Shown here: positions 62,864-64,000 of the stretch, piece after piece
Layout of the letters: each line of letters starts with the position of its first letter
Numbering within the stretch: the first letter of the stretch is position 1
Assembly (NCBI GenBank): GCA_910577735.1
Contig: CAJTOO010000005.1
Location: forward strand, 121,156-185,155
Direction: 5' to 3'
Length of the DNA: 64,000 nt
Origin: an uncultured Lachnospiraceae bacterium
GTDB taxonomy: Bacteria > Bacillota > Clostridia > Lachnospirales > Lachnospiraceae
Notes under the pieces: generated by a model
Databases searched by the model: none
The model's input: the letters and a program-made list of their open reading frames with translations, nothing else
Told to the model about the DNA's origin: nothing
Program-made: the position numbers and the translations under genes

Positions 62864-64000
62864 TCACCCTCTTTCTCCTAATCCCAGCCGGTTCACTGCT
62901 GAGAAGATAGCCCGCACGGATGCTCTTGTGATATTCGAGCTGACTCCCACACCGTAAGTTACACTGCCGTTGTCTGCATCCAGCAGATGAATATAGGCAG
63001 CCGCCTGAGAATTAGACCCGCTCTGCAGAGCATGCTCCTCATAGTCTAAAATCTTGATATGAATATCCAGCTCTTCCTGCAGTCCCCGCTTCACAGCATC
63101 AATGGGGCCATTGCCCACCGCCTCAAAGGACTTCTCTACGCCAGCGTTTGTGTAGATCACGGTCACCTTCGTATCAAATTCGGACTTCGTCTCCTCACTC
63201 AGGTCATCCACGCGTAATCTGCGGAAATGAATGGGTTCCTTTTTCATCAGATACTCATCACGGAAGCTTTCCATAATCTGATCCGGTGATACCTCACCCT
63301 GTTCTTCAGAAATCTTCTGAATCACATTAGCAAACTCTTTATGCATCCCCTTAGGCAGTTTAAACCCAAAATAGGTATCCATGATAAACGCCACGCCGCC
63401 CTTGCCGGACTGGGAATTAATCCGTACAATGGGCTCATATTCTCTGCCGATATCCGCCGGATCTATCGGAAGATAAGGAACCTCCCAAATATCACTGTCA
63501 CGCTCCTTTAAGGCCTTGACACCCTTATTGATAGCATCCTGATGAGATCCGGAAAAAGCGGTAAACACCAGCTTACCAGCGTAGGGATGTCTGGGATGAA
63601 CCGGAAGCTTACAGCACCTTTCATAAATCTCTATACTTTCATTCACATGCTCAATGGCCAGCTGTGGATCAATCCCCTGAGAGAACATATTATAGGCAAT
63701 GTTTAAGATATCCACATTTCCTGTTCTCTCACCGTTGCCGAACAGAGTGCCCTCCACACGGTCAGCGCCGGCTAACAGCGCCAGTTCTGCACTGGCCACA
63801 CCGGTTCCCCTGTCATTATGCGGATGAACGCTTAAGATAATGCTCTCTCTGTTTTCAAAATGTTTATTCATCCACTCAATCCTGTCTGCAAACACATTGG
63901 GAGTCGTCATCTCCACTGTAGACGGAAGATTTATGATCATCGGATTCTCCTTCGTAGGCCCCCACTCTCTCTGAACAGCGGTACAGATTTCCAATGCATA
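62864..64000 (-). CDS. leuA: 2-isopropylmalate synthase, 3' part
   Basis: C-terminal ~378 residues of a LeuA2-type enzyme, first committed step of leucine synthesis. The reading frame runs off the right edge, so the gene is cut by the window, not truncated. Part of the catalytic barrel is visible (LSVHPHNDRGTGVASAELAL, GTLFGNGERTGN). A C-terminal leucine-binding allosteric domain follows (about the last 110 residues). The sirtuin gene follows immediately. Confidence 0.95.
   Translation of the reverse strand, partial: YALEICTAVQREWGPTKENPMIINLPSTVEMTTPNVFADRIEWMNKHFENRESIILSVHPHNDRGTGVASAELALLAGADRVEGTLFGNGERTGNVDILNIAYNMFSQGIDPQLAIEHVNESIEIYERCCKLPVHPRHPYAGKLVFTAFSGSHQDAINKGVKALKERDSDIWEVPYLPIDPADIGREYEPIVRINSQSGKGGVAFIMDTYFGFKLPKGMHKEFANVIQKISEEQGEVSPDQIMESFRDEYLMKKEPIHFRRLRVDDLSEETKSEFDTKVTVIYTNAGVEKSFEAVGNGPIDAVKRGLQEELDIHIKILDYEEHALQSGSNSQAAAYIHLLDADNGSVTYGVGVSSNITRASVRAIFSAVNRLGLGERG

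Overview
The window looks like a chromosomal segment of an anaerobic, flagellated, probably spore-forming Clostridia member, most likely Lachnospiraceae. This rests on gene content and order: gdpP-rplI-dnaB, rpsF-ssb-rpsR, glgC-glgD, a strictly anaerobic pyruvate formate-lyase locus, spore-type cell-wall enzymes (CwlD-like, SleB-like, GH18 with SH3), SpoVG, and several small Cys-rich proteins of the kind seen in that family. No rRNA, tRNA, CRISPR array, prophage or intact insertion sequence was recognised.

Layout. 0-5 kb (+): a hairpin-repeat array, an AraC-type response regulator, nagB, a broken surface-protein remnant, a flagellin with an inserted zinc-peptidase domain behind a SigD-type promoter, and a zinc-ribbon protein. 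5-11 kb (-): alpha/beta hydrolase, membrane-anchored MurF-like ligase, Ddl, KduI and KduD. 11-15 kb: a 33-residue protein, a frameshifted lipoprotein, a cysteine desulfurase, an Rpn-type nuclease with a probable intragenic start, and a Cys-rich protein. 15-23 kb (-): mfd, pth, spoVG, glgD, glgC. 23-28 kb (+): murC, DnaD-type protein, DnaI/DnaC-type helicase loader, prs; a cluster of DnaA-box-like sites lies before the DnaD gene. 28-35 kb: preQ1-I riboswitch and queT (+), then a minus-strand operon of a YczE-type membrane protein, HAD hydrolase, an 846-residue anchored protein, a methyltransferase and an unknown. 35-43 kb (-): complete F-type ATP synthase operon with Na+-type c-subunit ligands. 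43-49 kb: DUF402 protein (+) and an envelope operon (-). 49-56 kb: mecA, a DUF1858 protein, the pfl locus, a ferredoxin and a MerR regulator. 56-64 kb (-): dnaB, rplI, gdpP; rpsR, ssb, rpsF; a DUF951 protein, a sirtuin and the 3' part of leuA.

The most unusual system is the pfl locus at 51-55 kb. The pyruvate formate-lyase large chain keeps the catalytic Cys-Cys pair but ends before the glycyl-radical domain. That domain is a separate 79-residue gene about 640 bp downstream. Between them lie a 66-bp hairpin-repeat array and a 66-residue Cys-containing protein. The first 32 residues of that small protein align without gaps to the radical subunit, but it has no radical glycine. The activase gene follows. 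Together this reads as a split, two-chain pyruvate formate-lyase with a radical-less paralogue.

A second thread is a dispersed intergenic element made of two short hairpins. Copies occur at the window start, after the atp operon, between atpE and atpF, after pflB, near rpsR and between ssb and rpsR. Stem pairs change in a compensatory way, so the folded form appears to be conserved.
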